This document shows, one piece after another, positions 1 to 11,115 of a stretch of 64,000 nt of DNA. The position numbers were made by a program, and so were the translations under genes. This DNA comes from Dromiciops gliroides (lineage: Eukaryota > Chordata > Mammalia > Microbiotheria > Microbiotheriidae): positions 676,512,314-676,576,313 of the forward strand of contig NC_057862.1 in the NCBI RefSeq assembly GCF_019393635.1. The letters run 5' to 3'. Position 1 is the stretch's first letter; every line of letters starts with the position of its first letter. A model generated the notes under the pieces. The model worked only from the letters and a program-made list of their open reading frames with translations, made no database searches and was not told where the DNA came from.

Positions 1-290
1 CCTTGGTTCAAGCCTTCCTCACTTTATACCTGGATCATGAGCTCTCATCGGTCTCCCTGTGGGCAAGTTTCTACTTCTTCCAGTTTGGGAGAGGCAGCTT
101 GTGAGAGCAGAGAGAAGAGATCTGGGCTGGCATCAGGAAGACTCTGGTTCAGACACTGTGTGAATCCTGGGAACTCACTAGCTGGGGGACAACTCAGCCT
201 CAGTTTCCTCATCTGAAAAAATGGTAGCCTCCAAGGTCCCTTTCATCTTTAAATAAATAAACTAACGACTGATCTCCTCAAAACCTGGTT
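1..290 (+). repeat. MIR SINE with short flanks
   Basis: Positions 125-262 carry the MIR pattern: a tRNA-like left part, CTCAGTTTCCTCATCTG, then an AAATGGTA-type core and the usual 3' end (CCAAGGTCCCTTTCATCTTTAAAT). Positions 1-124 show nothing recognisable. Confidence 0.6.
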
Positions 291-640
291 TTGATTGTGT
301 TACTAGACCCGCCACTGTTAACCACTTCAAACGCAGACTCTGCTTGGTTTGCAAACACCCCACCGGTGGTGGCCCTCGCCACCCTTCTTTCCCCATCCTC
401 CCCAACATGACTCTTCCAGGCCAGTCTGACCAGCCTCTGCTCTCATGTCATACTAGTTAGGCCCAGTTCCCCATCTGAAATGCCTCCCTCGCTCTGGCCA
501 CGCTTCAAACAGCACCTAACTCGTCTCACCTACTCCCTGAAGACCTCTTCGATGAGTTAGTTCGCACTGCTCTTCTCCCTTCCTTAAAGGCAGACCGAAG
601 CACTTACAGTTAGCTGCTCAGGGGCCCACTGCGAAGCACT
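290..640 (+). repeat. L2 LINE fragment
   Basis: Degenerate match to the 3' coding and UTR part of L2 in forward sense (CACCTACTCCCTGAAGACCTCTTC, a leucine/proline-rich RT C-terminus followed by a UTR). Old and divergent. Confidence 0.4.
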
Positions 641-1094
641 CAGCAGTTCTCCTCCACCAGACTGAAAGGGAGGCAAGGATGGGAAATAACAGCTGGTTTA
701 AACAGATGGCATGAGCAGCGACAACATCTTCAGATAAACCATCTCAGCTGATCCCAACACCCAGAAAGGGAGGCAGCAGAAGTATGAAGGAGGTTCCAAG
801 AAGGCAGGTGTCTTACCCTGGGGCACACAGCCACAGTGTGTGCTGGGTTCTGGTTTGTGTTGGCCACATTAGGAGAAGCTTTACAAATGATAGTGCGTGC
901 TGCTCTCTCCCTGGATCGTCTCTTCCCCCTCCCTGGTAGCTGGTATTTGACTTTCCGCCTTCATCCTTCCCACATGTGCCCAAAAGCTCTATCCTTCCAA
1001 GTCATGTGATATCTGACAAAAAGAGCCCATTCAATCAAAAAATGTGGGGCTGGGAGAACAGAACACTACTGGCATCCAGCTGCCACGTCACTCA
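640..1094 (-). repeat. Mostly unassigned, with a MIR-like fragment
   Basis: Positions 715-850 look like an antisense MIR (CAGATAAACC, AAAGGGAGGCAG, GGGGCACACAGCCA). The remaining bases to 1094 are CT-rich and carry no recognised feature. Confidence 0.35.
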
Positions 1095-1746
1095 GCAGCA
1101 ACAATGCTGCTGATTAAGCACCTGCTCTGGGCCAAGCACAGGACACACGGAGCAAGAGACAGTCCCAAAGACAGGAGGAAGACAATAAAGAACAACTATG
1201 CACAAGCAAGATACTTAAAAGGATAAATTGGAAACAATTTCGGGGGAAGGCACTAAGATTTGAGGAGGACCAAAAGATGAGATTATAGCTGGGATCTGAA
1301 GGAAGTTGGGGGGCCTGAAAGAGGAGGAAAGAGCTCTCAGCCTAGGAGTTAGCATATGTAATGCCTTGTGTTCTGTTCAAGAGCTGGAAAGCCCAATGGC
1401 ACTGGATCACTGAGTACACAGCGGGTAAGGTATAAGAGGAATGGAAAAGGCCGGATTATGAAGGACTTTAAAAGCCAAGGCAGCAATTGGAAGCCATTAC
1501 AGTGTACTGAAATGGGGGCATTACCATGATGATGGCTGGGGTGGAGGGTGGACTTGAGACAGGGAGACTGACCAGTTGGCCCTTTCGATAATCCAGGCAT
1601 GAGGTGATGACTGTACCAGCGCTACAGCAGCGTCAGAGGAGGAGCCCTAGAGGAGATATTAAAAAGGCCAAATCCACAGGGCTGAGCAACAGATTAGATG
1701 GGAGGGGTGTGCGTGTGCGTGTGCGTGCTCGTGCGTGTGCGTGCGC

Positions 1747-1799
<53 letters not shown>

Positions 1800-2640
1800 C
1801 TCGCACTCCAGGAATGACACCTACGCTGTAAGCCTGGGTGACTGAGAGGACAGCGTTGCTCTGGACAGTAATAGCAAAGTCAGGAAGAAGAGGGTTTGGA
1901 GGAAAAGGACAATGGGTTCAGTTTGGGGTGTGTTCCATTTAAGATGTCTAATGGACACCCAAATGAGGATGTCTAATGGACAAGGTAGTTGGAGATGCAA
2001 GATGAGATCAGGAGAGAGATTAGGGCTGGACAAAGATCTGAGAACCATCCGACAGAGATGATAACTGCCACCCTGAGAGGTGACAGGATCCCCAGCACGC
2101 ACAGGAGAGAGGGAGAAGGGAAGAGGAGCCAGGAGAAAAGCCCCAGAAGACACCCATTTTTAGTGGATCCAGCCTGGAGATGAAGGAAGGAGTGGTCAGT
2201 CAGGTAGGAGGGGCAGGAGCAAGGAGTGCCATGAGAGAAGGGGGTGATGGACCCTGTCAGAGGCTGCAGTGATTAAGCAGTAATGAGGGTTACAAGAGGT
2301 GCTCAATTTGGCCATTTCCCTGGAGTGATGAGGAGAAGTGGAGGCACCTACTGTAGATGGTCTTCTTGAGGAGTTTAGTCACAAAAAGGAGAGATATAGG
2401 ATGCTTCCTGGCCGAGATGGACGGATCAAGCGAGGGTTTTCTGAGGACAGAGACGTGGGCAGTTTGCAGACAAGCAGTGAAACTGCCAGTACACAAGGAG
2501 AGACTGAATATATGTGAGAAGGTGAGTTCAACGGTGAAGGGGGTGATCTTGGAGAGAAAAGGGAGGGAATGGGACTGCTCTCAGCTGCCAAATGAAGGGG
2601 CTGGGCTAGATCCTCTCTGCGGTCCATGATCTTACAACCG
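1095..2640 (-). repeat. Long L2 LINE, antisense
   Basis: Begins with the reversed L2 3' end (ATTAAGCACCTGCTCTGGGCC), then shows the reverse complement of the RT C-terminal part in collinear order: TTATGAAGGACTTTAAAAGCC, CAATTGGAAGCCATTACAG, AATCCAGGCATGAGGTGATGA, then AAGATGTCTAATGGACACCC. The same series recurs at 24130, 49420 and 56130. The element contains a TG/CG microsatellite (1706-1798). The short frames inside are shadows of it. Confidence 0.75.
1706..1798. repeat. (TG)n/(CG) microsatellite
   Basis: About 90 bp of alternating purine-pyrimidine sequence: GTGCGT/GCGTGC units, then a pure TG run from about 1750. It lies within the antisense L2. Confidence 0.95.
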
Positions 2641-3068
2641 TTTTACAAAGAGAGGCCTGTCCAAGGCCTAACGACTCGTCAATGAGGGAGTCAGAACTCA
2701 AAGCACTGGCTCCAAGCCATGTTCTCCAGTACCCCGCTCCCTAACAAATACCCTTCTGGTAGACAAACAAATGTGTAAGACAACAAGAACCTCCATGGAG
2801 GCAAACTTGCAACAAATACCTGAACTCGAGGAACCCCAAGGTCCCTTCCAGCTCCAAATTCCTGATCCCAAACCTAGGTCCATCCTTAAGAAGAATTTGT
2901 GCATTTGAAAACAACACAGGGTGAGGAAAGGCTTCTGCCTATGTTCACTGGCCACCTAATATGAAATTCCTCTCCCAGCCTCTAGAGGATGCTACCAAAT
3001 ACACTTCCTAAAGCAGCACAAGTGCACTCTCCATGTGTCGTCAATGTCATACAGACCACACAGGCAAG
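2640..3068. other. Unassigned, MIR-like fragments
   Basis: Positions 2635-2750 resemble an antisense MIR (TTTTACAAAGAGAGG, then GAGTCAGAACTCAAA). The rest to 3068 has no gene or clear repeat. Confidence 0.3.
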
Positions 3069-3080
3069 AAGATACCCTCA

Positions 3081-3229
3081 GGGGCAGCTAGGTGGCGCAG
3101 TGGATAAAGCACCGGCCCTGGATTCAGGAGGACCTGAGTTCAAATCCAGCCTCAGACACTTGACACTTACTAGCTGTGTGACCCTGGGCAAGTCACTTAA
3201 CCCCAGTTACCTCACCAAAAAAAAAAAAA
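3081..3229 (+). repeat. WSINE1-type SINE with TSD
   Basis: This is the family exemplar: GGGGCAGCTAGGTGGCGCAG start, A-box-like GGTGGCGCAGTGG, B-box-like GAGTTCAAATCC, a 3' half CTGTGTGACCCTGGGCAAG, then poly(A). It is a tRNA-derived, LINE-mobilised retroposon without coding capacity. The perfect 12-bp TSD AAGATACCCTCA lies at 3069-3080 and 3230-3241. Confidence 0.95.
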
Positions 3230-3342
3230 AAGATACCCTCAAAGCAGGACTAGTAAAGATGAAAGGCACCATATCAAAGGAACAGTTTCATAGTAACATT
3301 CTTTGCCTTGCTAAAGAGGCAAGCTACAGTGTTCCCCTTCTT

Positions 3343-3494
3343 TGTGGGGGGCAGGGCAATGAGGGTTAAGTGACTTGCCCAGGGTCACACAGCTAGTAAG
3401 TGTCAAGTGTCTGAGGCCATATTTGAACTCAGGTCCTCCTGAATCCAGGACTGGTGCTTTATCCACTGTGCCACCTAGCTGTCCCCCACCCCAT
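3343..3494 (-). repeat. WSINE1-type SINE with TSD, antisense
   Basis: Reverse-complement copy with a degenerate T/G-rich tail. The perfect TSD GTTCCCCTTCTT is at 3331-3342 and 3495-3506. Confidence 0.93.
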
Positions 3495-3506
3495 GTTCCC
3501 CTTCTT

Positions 3507-3985
3507 GAAAAGCACTTGGTAGATATAACAAAAGGCAAGCTGATTTCTCCCTACCAAAGTGGAGAGCACCCATAGAAAACTAAAACTCAATCCTCTGAAA
3601 CATCTGCCTATTGCAGAGAAATGAGTCTAATCTTTTTGTAAGACTGAGAGGAAGGAGAAATGAATCGCCCTATTGCTTGAGGAATGAGACAAGAATATAA
3701 GAAGCTAATCATAAGAATACATTCATGAAGAAAGTGGAAAAATACTGAGTTCCCATGAGGTAAATGTCAGGATGAACACCAAAAAGAATACAGACACTTC
3801 AGTGTATGCCTGGGATACACTGAGAGATGGGTTCTTCCCCCACACTAGCAGTGCACACCCACTGTCTGCTTCAATGCACAGTCCAACTTTCTGCCTCTTA
3901 CTCTGCTTGTTCACAGAAATTCCTTATTATGGAGATTTCTAAAAGGCAACCAGAAAACAAAGGTACCCAGATTGCCTATCAATTA
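3507..3985. other. Unassigned DNA
   Basis: No gene, strong repeat signature or splice-ready exon was seen here. The small open frames are under 70 codons and unrecognised. Confidence 0.5.
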
Positions 3986-4440
3986 ATAATAAGCATAATA
4001 TCTGACACAGAGAGTTAAGGTTTGCAAAGCACTTTACAGACATCATCTTGATCTTTTTAACAATTATGGGAGATAAAAAAACAAAAACAAAAAATGGGGG
4101 CAGCTAGGTGGCGCAGGAGATAAAGCACCGGCCCTGGATTCGGGAGGACCTGAGTTCAAATCCAGCCTCAGACACTTGACACTTACTAGCTGTGTGACCC
4201 TGGGCAAGTCACTTAACCTTCATTGCCCTGAAAAGAAAAAAACAAAAACAAAAACCAAAAACAATCACAGGAGATAGGTGCTTTATTCTCATTCCCATTT
4301 TACAGGTAAATGCATTGAGGCTGGAAGAGGTTATATGACTTCCCCAGGGTCACACAGATGTTAAGTATTTAAGACAGGATTAGAACACAAGTTTTTCCTG
4401 ACTCTAGTCCTCTATCCACTGTCACTTAAGATGCCCCAAA
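3986..4440 (-). repeat. Antisense MIR split by a SINE
   Basis: The MIR runs from GTTTGCAAAGCACTTTACAG (4020) to the tRNA-like end TCCTCTATCCACTG (about 4420). It is interrupted by the SINE at 4097. Flanks of the insertion (ACAATTATGGGAGATA and ACAATCACAGGAGATA) look like a diverged TSD. Confidence 0.75.
4097..4257 (+). repeat. WSINE1-type SINE inside a MIR
   Basis: Full-length forward copy with an A/AAAC-rich tail. Duplicated MIR sequence on both sides supports insertion into the MIR. Confidence 0.9.
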
Positions 4441-4575
4441 TGGGAAGGGGCTGAACAAATTGTTGTATGTGAATGTAATGGAAAACTATTATACTGTAAA
4501 ACTTGTATGACTGGGTGAAATAGGAGAGAGTGAAGTTAAGAGCTCCAGAGAAACTCTAAAAGGAAGATGACGGCT
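4440..4575 (+). repeat. L1 3'-end fragment
   Basis: Contains GGGGCTGAACAAATTGTTGT and GTGAATGTAATGG, the ORF2 C-terminal signature also seen intact near 45410-45470. Confidence 0.65.
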
Positions 4576-6600
4576 ACATAATTGTGATGACCAATTTTGG
4601 TCCCATGGAAAAGATAAGGAGTCTCTTCTCTTGGCAGGCTGGTGGGGTCATTCAGGTGTGGAATGTTGCACTGGCCATGATGTTACTTGTTTTAGTTTAA
4701 CAACACTCTGCCACAAGAGGGGTTTAAGGTGGGCACATGGAAGCAGCCAGGTCAATACTCTAAAACAATGTTAATGTAAAAACAAAAGTCATCCATTAAA
4801 CTTAAAAAGGAAAAAAAAAAAAGGCTGAAGGGGTCTGAGGGCAGGCGTGGCAAAGGGCTGGAGCTGCCTCAGTGCCCCTGCAGCCTCAGTGGCGAGGCCT
4901 AGGAGGAAAAGATAGTGCCATGGAAGAGCAAGGCTTAGCTACAAGGGTTGGTGTTTCCCATCTCCTCAACATGCCTGTTCCCTGCAAGAAACTACAAAAG
5001 TAAAGCTGGTTCAAATCAGTTAACCTGGGTTTATTAATGGGGAAAAAATCTCAAGGCAACAAGCAAGAAAAAAATCCTTTGGTTTGATATTGAAAATCAA
5101 GGCATAATTCATGCCTCGAAATCAGACAGGAGTACAAAAATATTACATTAATTTCCAGGACACTCAGATAGACCTCAAGCTCTCTTTGGAGAACACACAG
5201 TAGATAGTTTACTTCTCAAGACATTTCCATAGGCAGCAGCATACCTTCTCAGGACATTGTGAGGAGCCAAAAAAGATGTGTCCAAGAGGTGGCACAAATC
5301 TTTCTGTGAAGGACTTTTCTTTTCCCTTAGGTCACTGAACTTCCTTGTGTGGACTCAGGCAAAGTCAGAGAAGGGATTAGCACACAGAGAAAGCTAATCT
5401 CCCCATTAATCATCACTAGACATTTCACCCTTTTAGCCTGGCACTTAGAGTTCCCAGGTACAAGCCAATCTGAACTGACAACATGGACTCTTGTGTTAAG
5501 TACAGAGAACTGGAAGTAAACACTACCAATCAGTATTCACTTAACATCCAAATGTGTGGGACAAGGAGAAAGCAAGTCAGACTGTTATGGCCCCTATTAA
5601 ATATAGCCTCCAGTTGAATCACTCTTAATGCCAGTCATACTTTGCCTCTGGATTTAGTGCCAGAGCCCTGGCATCCCCATAACAGGAAAAGGGGCAGAGC
5701 CACTGAGACGCCCTTGTAATAGGATGTCTACATACAAAATAGCAACATACCAGGACTTAGCCACCCAAATAAGTAGGCTCCTTTAAAGTGATTTGAAAAG
5801 TCACTCATGTATTCATTCCAGTGATGATGCCAAACTCAAACCACAGGAGGGATCATCTTTGGAATATTCCCCATTCTAAAAAAGTGCCTTCAGAGACAAT
5901 ACAAAAGCCACAGAAAATAGCTCACTGCTTTAAACTTTAAACTCTGAGATGTTAGTAACCAATTTGACCACCCAGATTTAGCTTTGAATGACGTTTGGCT
6001 ATCAGGGAAAAAAAAGATCCACCATCCAAAGATTCACCACCAGTCTGGACACCAAAAGAATGTTCACAGACTCCCAGAGCAGTTCCCCAAGTGCTTTGAC
6101 GGAGGGCAGCATTGTTGGCATAAATTAACAACTTTTCGAGGAAACTTTGAAGAACAACCAACATTCAGTTATGTCAGAGGTGGGCTCATCACAGGAAGAG
6201 TCCTTAGACAATATCTACTCCGATCCCCTTCCTTTGTGGAAAGAGACGCCGAGACTCAGAGAAGTCTGGAGACTGGAAACCCAGAATCCTAAATCCCCAA
6301 CCATGCCATTCAGTCAGTCCCCACTCCACTAGATTGCATGTATTTGTATAAGGAATCAAACCAGGACACTTCCAAAAGTCACCACTAGAGGGTGAAGGAA
6401 ACAAACTAAGCAGTAGGTCAGGTTCACAAAGCAAGGAGGCTGGGGGATGTTATGCGTGTTTTCTAAGGAAATATATCCAATAGGATTCTTTTCAGTCACC
6501 GCCCTGGGGGCCCCAAGTGTGACTTGGTTTTATAGATACGCTGAGATCTCAGCAGAGGGACCGCTGCTTTAGGGGTCCGGAATCCATCTTCTGCAGGAGG
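4575..6600. other. Repeat-poor, no gene recognised
   Basis: Apart from a poly(A) run at 4810 there is no clear repeat in these 2 kb. Several frames of 60-102 codons occur on both strands near 5950-6430 and match nothing I know. On the minus strand AATAAA occurs at 5035-5030, so the stretch could be a 3' UTR of a leftward transcript, but no coding end is visible. Confidence 0.4.
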
Positions 6601-6604
6601 AGCT

Positions 6605-6745
6605 GGGCTGGCTTTGGCGTCAGACCGGGATCTCCCACCTACTGAGACCCGGCAAGTTCTCTCTCATCTGTAAAATGAGGGGCTTGGACCAGAGGCTTTC
6701 TGGGATCCCTTCCAGCTCTCAATCCAGAATTCTATGACCCTAAGT
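6605..6745 (+). repeat. MIR SINE
   Basis: Core and 3' end typical of MIR: CATCTGTAAAATGAGG, then CTTCCAGCTCTCAATCC and AATTCTATGACCC. Confidence 0.8.
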
Positions 6746-6844
6746 CCAGACATTATTTTATCAGGGCTCCTCAAAGGGAAGCATGCTGACTTCTCAGGGC
6801 CGACAGAACTTGTACAAACGATCTAAACAGTTTAAGTTGTCAAT

Positions 6845-6985
6845 AAACATTAATTAAGTGCCTACTGTGTACTGTGTGCCAGGCGCTGTGCTAAATGCAG
6901 GAGATGGTGCCTGACCTCAGGAGCTTATGGTGTCATGGGGAATACAACATGACGAAGGGAGCCGAAAACAATAGAGGGACAGTCA
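6845..6985 (-). repeat. L2 LINE fragment, antisense
   Basis: Starts with TTAATTAAGTGCCTACTGTG and GTGCCAGGCGCTGTGCTAAA, the reversed L2 3' end, then CTGACCTCAGGAGCTTATGG. Confidence 0.75.
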
Positions 6986-6999
6986 AGGACACCATGTCT

Positions 7000-7560
7000 T
7001 TTGCCTCTTTTTTTTGTCCCCAGCATCAAGTACAGGCCCTTAATAAATGTTGATGACTGACGGATGATACCCTTTGTCCTCTTCCTTAATAACAAGGGTG
7101 CTGTGGCCCCGAGAGGAGAGCAGTCACCCCTCTAGTCAAAGGGGAGATGACCCCAGGGTTGGGAAGTTAAGAGAGATAAATGACTATTATGGGCACTGAC
7201 CTCCTTCCAGTCACCTACACTCACAAGTCAAGTGTCATCCTTCACTCCTCCATCTCTCCCCTCCAGTCAATCAGTTGCCAAGTCCTGTGGATTCCCCTCT
7301 CCTCACATCTCCCTCATCCTTCTCCCCCAACACCCTGCTGGGATGGGCCCTCTTCACTTGTCTGAACTGCTGCAGTCTCCCGGCTGGCTCGTGTCCCTGC
7401 CACAAGTCTCTTCCCACTCCAGACCATGTTCCATTCAGCAGTCAAAATATCTTCCTAACGTTAGCTTGGGTTTGACCATGTCTCTCCCTATTCAATCGAT
7501 TCCAGTGGCTCCCTCTTAGTTCTAGGAAAAAAATTGCATGTTGTCTCCTGCGTTAGAATG
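7000..7560 (+). repeat. L2 LINE fragments
   Basis: Positions 7015-7060 are an L2 3' tip (CCCTTAATAAATGTTGATGACTGA lies across it). From 7190 an L2 RT C-terminal piece follows (AAGTCCTGTGGATTCC, then CAAGTCTCTTCCCACTCCAG and TTCCAGTGGCTCCC). The overlapping short frames are remnants of it. Confidence 0.7.
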
Positions 7561-7570
7561 TGAGCTCCTG

Positions 7571-7716
7571 GGGGCAGCTAGATGGCACAGTGGTAAAGCA
7601 CCGGCCCCGGATTCAGGAGTGCCTGAGTTCAGGTCTGGCCTCAGGCACTTGACACTTACTAGCTGTGTGACCCTGGGCAAGTCACTTAAGCCCAATTGCC
7701 TCACCAAAAAAAAAAA
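7571..7716 (+). repeat. WSINE1-type SINE with TSD
   Basis: Forward copy. The perfect 15-bp TSD AGAATGTGAGCTCCT lies at 7555-7569 and 7717-7731. Confidence 0.95.
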
Positions 7717-7731
7717 AGAATGTGAGCTCCT

Positions 7732-8654
7732 AGACAGTCAGACTTAGATGTTTTTATCTTTTAAAAACAGGACTACAAAACTAAAATCCTCCCAGTTTAA
7801 AACAAGGACTAAGAACATACCATGTTTTTTTTTTAGACTAGCACCTTAAAAATCTATCCCTTTACAAGTGAGATTCAAAATGACAACAGGGGGTTAAGCT
7901 CTCCTCCATCTGGAGGTGGTGATATAGACAGAGCTCATCTAATGAAAGCCTTAGAAAAGTCCTGTTGCCTTAGATCCTCAATGGCCTAGCTGACCTTTAT
8001 ACACAGATTTAAATCCAATATTTAACACCTACATTGCTTTTAGCCTATACATTTTTCATCTAGTAGGGACTTGTCTGCCATCTCCCTTTTGAGGGAGTGA
8101 ATTAACGATGATTTGACACCACCTTTGAAAAGTGGCCAATCCTGATCTGAGTAACAGTTAAACAAAGGATGGTGAAAAGCTGCCAAATTCATCACCTTTC
8201 TGTTACAAGATGAAACAAAAGACAAGTTACATTTTTTCTAAGAAAATATAACATTGTGAAGAGGAATCAAATACCTTCAAACCAACTAATTTCGTTCAGG
8301 ATGTCTCTGAATATTCATTTATTTTCTTAATAATTCTGGGAGGCAAGAAGTCAATGAGGAAGACTACTGGGCACCCAAAGAACAAATACTCATCTCATTG
8401 CAGGTTATACAGTGAAGTTATCTTGGCAGAGGAGGTCAGAACTTTGCTTAAGACTACAATAAGCAGACAACTCAGGTGAAAAGTATTTTTCTGCCAGAAT
8501 AATGAATAAAGCTTCACATATGCATTTAGAAGGGATCTATTAATAGTTTAAGTGAAAAAATATCCAGTTTTTCTTAGAAGGAGACATTTATCTACATCAA
8601 CTGGAGCAAAGAAATCCTCATTTGGAGCCAGAATAGAGAAGAAAAACCATTGGG
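7732..8654. other. No gene or clear repeat
   Basis: AT-rich unique-looking DNA after the L2 tail at about 7760. One 61-codon minus-strand frame (8040-8225) is unrecognised and within chance expectation. Confidence 0.5.
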
Positions 8655-8669
8655 AGAAAAGAGATTTTT

Positions 8670-8838
8670 TTTTTCTTCTTTCTTTTTGTTTTTTTTTTTT
8701 AGTGAGGCAATTGGGATTAAGTGACTTGCCCAGGGTCACACAGCTAGTAAGTGTTCAGTGTCTGAGGCTGGATTTGAACTCAGGTCCTCCTGACTCCAGG
8801 GCCGGTGCTCTATCCACTGTGCCACCTAGCCGCCCCTA
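8670..8838 (-). repeat. WSINE1-type SINE with TSD, antisense
   Basis: T-rich tail with C interruptions, body 8701-8836. The perfect TSD AGAAAAGAGATTTTT is at 8655-8669 and 8839-8853. The peptide SDLPRVTQLVSVQCLR on the plus strand is only its translation. Confidence 0.95.
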
Positions 8839-9079
8839 AGAAAAGAGATTTTTAAGATCACATATGAGTTGGGCTGATAGTTGGCCCAACAAATACTCTC
8901 AGGATAGAGAGTGTTACAACATCGCTAGGGATTAGATGCTACCTAACACTTAAAGAACTGTTCTGCTTGCAGATACAGGTTGCGCTGATGATCATGCACA
9001 GAATTCTCGATGGTCCCCATTTAGAGTGCAGAAAAAACGAATTTCACAGAAGTGAGAAACGCCATCCTGGACCTGAGAC

Positions 9080-9475
9080 ACCTGCTCCTGATGAGCACCA
9101 GACCCTCACCTGCGCTCTGCCCTCCAGGAGAGTCAATCTGGCCTTACCTGCCAGGATCTCATGTTCCCTGGTCTCTAACCCTCCTAACGAAATGCCTCTA
9201 CTCCTGCACAACAAAAAACCAAAAGAGCGCATGCCTCCAAGAAGCCTTTGCGTCCCACCACAGCTGGGATTAGAAATCCCACTCCAATTTCTCTCTTCAC
9301 ATTCATACATGGTAGGTTCTATACATCTGCTGCTTGATTTTGAGGTGTCTATATCACCGTCCCTTCTGCCCCATTTGACTGGATCATCTCTTCTCTGTAA
9401 CATCCCTAGGACCCAGAATGCCATAACACCTAGAGCAAGTGTTCAACAAATGTTAATAGCTTACTAACCAAGCAA
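9080..9475 (+). repeat. L2 LINE 3' fragment
   Basis: Ends in GTGTTCAACAAATGTTAATA, a worn L2 terminus, preceded by a UTR-like TGCCATAACACCTAGAGC. The 166- and 126-codon frames overlapping here on opposite strands are not known proteins. Confidence 0.5.
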
Positions 9476-10395
9476 GAGAAAAGCATCACTGGGTGCCATG
9501 ATGATTTTACCCCAAAACAAAAGCCACCCCCCCCCATCAAGGCCTGAAAGTCACTACACAGCTGAGAAGCTTCTCATCCAAAAACCTCCCACCAACAAAT
9601 GGGGCAGGTAAGGGGCTACATGCCTGGCCTGTGTGTTTCTGAAGCTGATAATAGATCTCAACTTATGTTCTGAAAGCCAAACTTGATTTTTTTGTTTTTA
9701 AACCAGACTCTTCTCTACAGAGAAGTTAATGAAAATTTTCTGAAAGATAGGAAACAGCAGTTGTGCCTTCTGGCTCAAGGTAGGAAGCATATGGTTCTTT
9801 TTACTACCCCGCAAAAAACCAATGCTTAAGCAACAATTTGGTCCAGGATACTCCACTAAGATCTGCAAATAAAAGAGACAGTGGCTGGCTGGGATGGGCC
9901 TGGGGCAGCTCACATCTAAAAATACAAGTATTTACGTAATTTTACATATTTTATTTACATAAAATCTCATGTACACACTTCATCAACTTTACACACTGAA
10001 AATCCACTTTTTTTGACCTGATACACCCATGCTGAAAACCAGATGCCCACTGAACCCCAAGGAGATCCTCCTTTGCTGTGACACTGTGCCTGCTAATTCA
10101 TGCCAGTCTTGGAAGTGCTGCCTAAAGAACCAGAAAATGGCTGCTGGGGCAAAAACTAGTCACCTGCCCACTCGCAAGACTTCTCAGAACCTTTTCTGCT
10201 CAGGGACCAGTGGGATCCTTGGCCGTGAGCAGTCACAACGTGGTAGAGAATCTAGAAAGCCTGGCAGTGCACAGGCACAAGCCCCACACAACGCAGCTGA
10301 AGCTGCGGCATGGCTACTTTAGTCATTTCAAGCAGCACCGGCACAAGTTCGGGTTCCACTCCTTCTCGGTTTCCCTCTGATGTTTTCTAAACCAG
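9476..10395. other. Unassigned, with open frames on both strands near 10.1-10.38 kb
   Basis: Repeat-poor. On the plus strand one frame is open to TGA at 10378, with a His-rich end (HGYFSHFKQHRHKFGFHSF), but it has no good ATG. A second plus frame (10029-10322) begins with ATG. The minus strand is also open across 10380-10255. None is recognised. Open frames on both strands suggest composition rather than coding. Confidence 0.3.
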
Positions 10396-10416
10396 ATGCT
10401 GCCATGTTGGCAGCAT
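10396..10416. repeat. Short perfect hairpin
   Basis: ATGCTGCCA and TGGCAGCAT form a 9-bp perfect inverted repeat with a 3-base loop (TGT). No T-tract or RNA gene context follows. Confidence 0.6.
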
Positions 10417-10620
10417 GGAACTCTAAGAGCTGAATTGATCCTTCAAGGTCGTGGAGCCCACCCTCCCACTACAGGCAAGAGGGAAGCCTCTCTGCCCCAT
10501 TGCTGCCAGCCTCTTCTTGCTTGAATACCGGCCAGGGTTCCATTTCGTTTGCTCTCAAAGCGGACAGTTCTCCTGCTATTAAGGTTCTAGTTCTTTCTGC
10601 CCTCTGGAGCTAAAGCTAAT
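10417..10620 (-). repeat. CR1/L3 LINE 3' fragment, antisense
   Basis: Weak collinear match to the reversed CR1/L3 3' end: CTTGCTTGAATACCGGCCAG, TTAAGGTTCTAGTTCTTTC, then CTCTGGAGCTAAAGC. Confidence 0.45.
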
Positions 10621-10689
10621 TCCTAAAGTCTCACCATCAAATTCTGAGAAACAATGTCCCACCAAATGGGGGGGCAGATCCTTTAGAGT

Positions 10690-11115
10690 GCCCATTAACT
10701 GACATTTAATCAAGTATTAGAATTCTGATGAATTCTGCCTGCTTGCCAAACTGTCCTGCTTCCTAAACTCCTTCTGCTCTCCTGACCCCCCTTCCCTGCC
10801 TCTTGCCCCCATGCCTGAGATGCGCTATCTATCTCTTTCCTCCCCCAACCTCTTTAGCTGCCACTTCTTCCAGGAAGCTTCCCTGATACCCTGATCTCTC
10901 TGCACCTCTCTCTGTCTCGGGTCACTCTCTGATCTCTCCTATGCATGTACTCATTTTCTTGCTTGCTTTTTAGTTACTACTTGTGTGTGTCTCATCCTCT
11001 CTACTGACTGGCGACTGGGGCTTTGTAGGCCAGCACTTAGAGGAGTCCCTTCAATGTAAGAAGTGCTTAGTGTTTGCTGAATGCACAGACCAGCCCAGTT
11101 TGACTGGCCTATATG
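10690..11115 (+). repeat. L2 LINE 3' fragment
   Basis: Contains GCCACTTCTTCCAGGAAGCTT and CCCTGATACC followed by a UTR and AGTGCTTAGTGTTTGCTGAA, the usual L2 order. Confidence 0.65.

Noticed and set aside
8552..8839. Recurring peptide SDLPRVTQLVSVKCLR in many frames, suggesting a gene family
   Set aside because: It is the antisense translation of the tRNA-derived SINE and appears wherever that SINE lies.
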